NCBI RefSeq assembly: GCF_012848475.1
Contig: NZ_CP051666.1
Coordinates: forward strand, 1,949,501 to 2,013,500
DNA: 64,000 nt
Source of the DNA: Marinobacterium sp. LSUCC0821
GTDB lineage: Bacteria; Pseudomonadota; Gammaproteobacteria; Pseudomonadales; Balneatricaceae
Direction: 5' to 3'
Shown here: piece after piece, positions 62,188 through 64,000 of the stretch
Position numbering within the stretch: position 1 is the first letter of the stretch
Layout of the letters: each line of letters opens with the position of its first letter
Program-made: the position numbers and the translations under genes
The notes under the pieces: generated by a model
What the model saw: the letters and a program-made list of their open reading frames with translations, nothing else
What the model was told of the DNA's origin: nothing
Databases searched by the model: none

Positions 62188-62724
62188 TAAAATTGCCTGC
62201 CACTCTTGCGGCGTATTGGCATTAGCCAGCGCTGTTTCATCCTTGAGGGTAACCTCAGCGCGCGTATGCGACTCAAAAAAACTGCGTAACGAAAGACGTT
62301 TTCCCTCCTCAAGCCGCGCGGTAAGCGATTCTAAAATCGCCGCTGGATTCCAGATAAATATTGGGATGTAGAGTTCTGTGAAGTGCGAGCTGCACTGGTT
62401 CGCAAAGCCGAGTTGAATCAATTCGTTTAGATCGCCGGTGTCAATTAATGGCAGGTCGACGGGTATTACCAGGGTCGGTAATGCACTGTTCGTCATCAAA
62501 GCCGCATGTATCCCGCCCAGGGGACCGCTATCGGGATAGATATCTTGAATAGATCGCTCAGCACCATCGTTTCGGCAAACAGCCACAGAGTTCGCGCCTA
62601 GTTCCGCAAGAATTCTCTGAGAACGCAGTAACAGCGACTCGCCATCGATCTCAAGCAGTGCCTTATCTTGCCCCATTCGCGAGGATTGTCCGCCCGCTAA
62701 TACAACGGCGTTAAAGTGATGCAT
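62173..62724 (-). CDS. mobA: Molybdenum cofactor guanylyltransferase
   Basis: MobA attaches GMP to Mo-molybdopterin to make the bis-MGD cofactor that FdsA needs. The protein has 183 residues. The nucleotide signature is VVLAGGQSSRMGQDKALLEI (8-27), then VCRNDG, DSGPLGGIHAAL and VIPVDLPLID with the metal Asp. It is convergent with fdsD and ends inside its stop. Physical linkage to fds genes suggests a shared role, although it is not co-transcribed. Confidence 0.93.
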   Translation of the reverse strand: MHHFNAVVLAGGQSSRMGQDKALLEIDGESLLLRSQRILAELGANSVAVCRNDGAERSIQDIYPDSGPLGGIHAALMTNSALPTLVIPVDLPLIDTGDLNELIQLGFANQCSSHFTELYIPIFIWNPAAILESLTARLEEGKRLSLRSFFESHTRAEVTLKDETALANANTPQEWQAILEQAN

Positions 62725-62973
62725 TGATGCTTTCCTACCCCTAAGAGGCGATATTCTAACTCTTGGAGTGTTGATAGCGAAATTTGTGAGTGGCTCAAAA
62801 AATGAAAGGATCTATCAAGCAGGACTCCATCCCCTTTGCGTCAAATAATTAAGTGATTTTTGCAATCTGAAACGGAATATTGGGTTTGAGTAGGCTGTTG
62901 GTTAATTGATCGCTTCATTCTGGCAATATTTCGCTAATCAGTTCTAATCAAAACTTAAATAAAGAGAATAATA

Positions 62974-64000
62974 ATGAACAAACTAAACCTTTCTATTGGT
63001 CTACTAGCTTTTGCTATATCAAAGGCAAATGCGGGCGGTTTTGAAAATGCGCGCTTAGATACATCGTTTATGTACGACAAGGGCAACCTCATATCTTTTG
63101 GTAGCGTCCGAAAAGACTTCAGTGTCAATGGCAGTGCCTTCGGAACAACTAGCTCACTGATCGGGGATCGAAGCGCCTCTAATTTCTCTGCAAAATATCA
63201 AGTTAACGAAAAGCTCGCTTTGGGTTTAACCGCCTACGATTCGGGTGCGATTCATGTCAATTATCAGGGAGCTGGTGGACTTACATCGGTTAACACTTTT
63301 GGACCAAAAGTTGATTTAACATCTGACTCTTTAGCATTTTTATCCACTTTTACCTTAAACGAAAGCGTGAGCGTCACAGCAGGTGCACGACATGATAAAT
63401 TTAAAGTTAACAATGCAGATATTTTTCGTTTAACTATCGCGAATGCAATAACTAAAGCTACTGCTGAATTAAATGGGCGAACCTTAGAAACAGCAAATAC
63501 CTCTGATCAACAAGCAGGTGCATTAGCAGCTGCGGCAGCATCAGATCCTCAAGTTAACTCAGATAGTGATATTGTTCCAATTTTAACGATAGCCTTTGAA
63601 AAACCAGAAATTGCACTTAGAGCCGAGATTATTTACCAAGGTAAGTCATCTGTATCAATGCAAACAACTTGTGGCATGACGGGTGTTGCAGCTTGTTCAA
63701 CAGATCAAAGTACAGGTGGTTTGGCTGAATACCTTACTCTAAATTTCCAAACAGGTGTTGCTGAAAATACCCTACTTTTCGGTTCCATTCACAAAGGTAA
63801 ATGGAGTGCTTCGCAGTTATCTGTGGCAGATACTGAATCGGCTCTACTTGGTCAATCTGGGTCTACATCTGCTTTTAAAGACTCGACTGAATACTCGCTC
63901 GGCCTTGGTCGAAAATTTACTGACTCTATTTCAGGATCTATAAGTTACAACTGGGAGCCAGAAGGCAGTTCGACAACGACTAGTCTCTTTACTGTGAATA
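62974..64000 (+). CDS. FadL-like outer-membrane transport protein, N-terminal part
   Basis: An ATG at 62974, after AAGAGAATAATA, opens a frame that stays open to the right edge (342 codons). A signal peptide ends ISKANA before GGFENARLDTSF. The mature start with YDKGNLISFGSVRKD and YQVNEKLALGLTAYDSG...VNYQGAG resembles OmpP1/FadL/TodX barrels for hydrophobic substrates, especially the shorter alphaproteobacterial kind. Alternating strands are clear. Residues about 165-195 form an Ala-rich insert, and a cysteine pair (TTCGMTGVAACS) may form a disulfide. The C-terminus is outside the window. The upstream 249-bp gap shows no convincing promoter. Confidence 0.72.
   Translation, partial: MNKLNLSIGLLAFAISKANAGGFENARLDTSFMYDKGNLISFGSVRKDFSVNGSAFGTTSSLIGDRSASNFSAKYQVNEKLALGLTAYDSGAIHVNYQGAGGLTSVNTFGPKVDLTSDSLAFLSTFTLNESVSVTAGARHDKFKVNNADIFRLTIANAITKATAELNGRTLETANTSDQQAGALAAAAASDPQVNSDSDIVPILTIAFEKPEIALRAEIIYQGKSSVSMQTTCGMTGVAACSTDQSTGGLAEYLTLNFQTGVAENTLLFGSIHKGKWSASQLSVADTESALLGQSGSTSAFKDSTEYSLGLGRKFTDSISGSISYNWEPEGSSTTTSLFTVN

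Noticed and set aside
62921-62935. TGGCAATATTTCGCT as a sigma54 promoter for the FadL-like gene
   Set aside because: GG and GC are separated by 9, not 10, nucleotides and the -12 part is poor.
1-64000. CRISPR arrays, tRNA or rRNA genes, insertion sequences, prophage genes
   Set aside because: No regularly spaced repeats, no cloverleaf-like or rRNA sequence and no transposase or phage protein was seen. XerC is the chromosomal housekeeping recombinase.

Overview
The window looks like a 64 kb piece of a marine or aquatic gammaproteobacterial chromosome, most like the Oceanospirillales (inference). The gene orders dapF-DUF484-xerC-yigB, hemW-rdgB-DUF4426-metW-metX-DUF167-yggT-proC-yggS/pilT-pilU, pyrC'-pyrB-pyrR-ruvX-yqgE-tonB-gshB-rsmE and tkt-epd-pgk-fba match the arrangement known from Pseudomonas and its relatives. 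GC content is moderate, and the LPS segment is clearly AT-richer. I saw no rRNA, tRNA, CRISPR array, prophage or insertion sequence.

Layout. 1-125: 3' end of a type I asparaginase gene. 148-4335 (-): a four-gene general amino-acid ABC transporter (aapJQMP). It has a perfect-looking sigma54 promoter and two tandem NtrC-like sites, and the NtrC-like sites lie between aapJ and the divergent glnE. 4687-7879: glnE and a small unknown gene. 7953-8948 (-): ilvE. 9127-19956: an LPS/lipid A locus with an ELM1-like protein, a UDP-sugar 6-dehydrogenase, three glycosyltransferases, a membrane-anchored polysaccharide deacetylase, an LpxL-type acyltransferase, msbA, waaA and a UDP-glucuronate-4-epimerase-like gene. 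19966-24982: cyaY (-), then lptM-lysA-dapF-DUF484-xerC-yigB (+).

24972-31465 (-): heme chaperone, nucleotide sanitation, methionine and proline genes. 31509-33692: the twitching ATPases pilT and pilU. 33778-41608 (-): pyrimidine genes, including a dihydroorotase-like protein that has lost its catalytic histidines, then ruvX, yqgE, a TonB-like gene, gshB, rsmE and metK. 41822-47220: transketolase, erythrose-4-phosphate dehydrogenase, phosphoglycerate kinase and aldolase. 47274-53960: an accessory-flavoured stretch with an unknown gene, srkA, a PaiB-like gene, a RelE/NadS-type toxin-antitoxin pair with its own palindrome, dbpA, a sirtuin, a 2OG-Fe(II) oxygenase and folD. 54180-55049: purU.

55051-62724: a complete NAD-linked molybdenum formate dehydrogenase locus (fdsG-fdsB-fdsA-fdhD-fdsD). 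A ModE-HTH/periplasmic-binding-like regulator lies divergently upstream and mobA converges on it downstream. Together with purU and folD it forms a one-carbon neighbourhood: folD makes 10-formyl-THF, PurU releases formate, and Fds oxidises formate to CO2 with NADH production. The window ends inside a FadL-like outer-membrane barrel gene.

A recurring architectural feature is tight convergent packing. Five convergent pairs overlap at their stop codons. In at least two places the intrinsic terminator of one gene is encoded inside the 3' coding end of the opposing gene (78-111 and 18906-18931). Nothing here is clearly a wholly new system. The best leads are the nitrogen-control region at 4377-4593, the regulator and repeats at the formate dehydrogenase locus, the embedded terminators and the AT-rich LPS insert.
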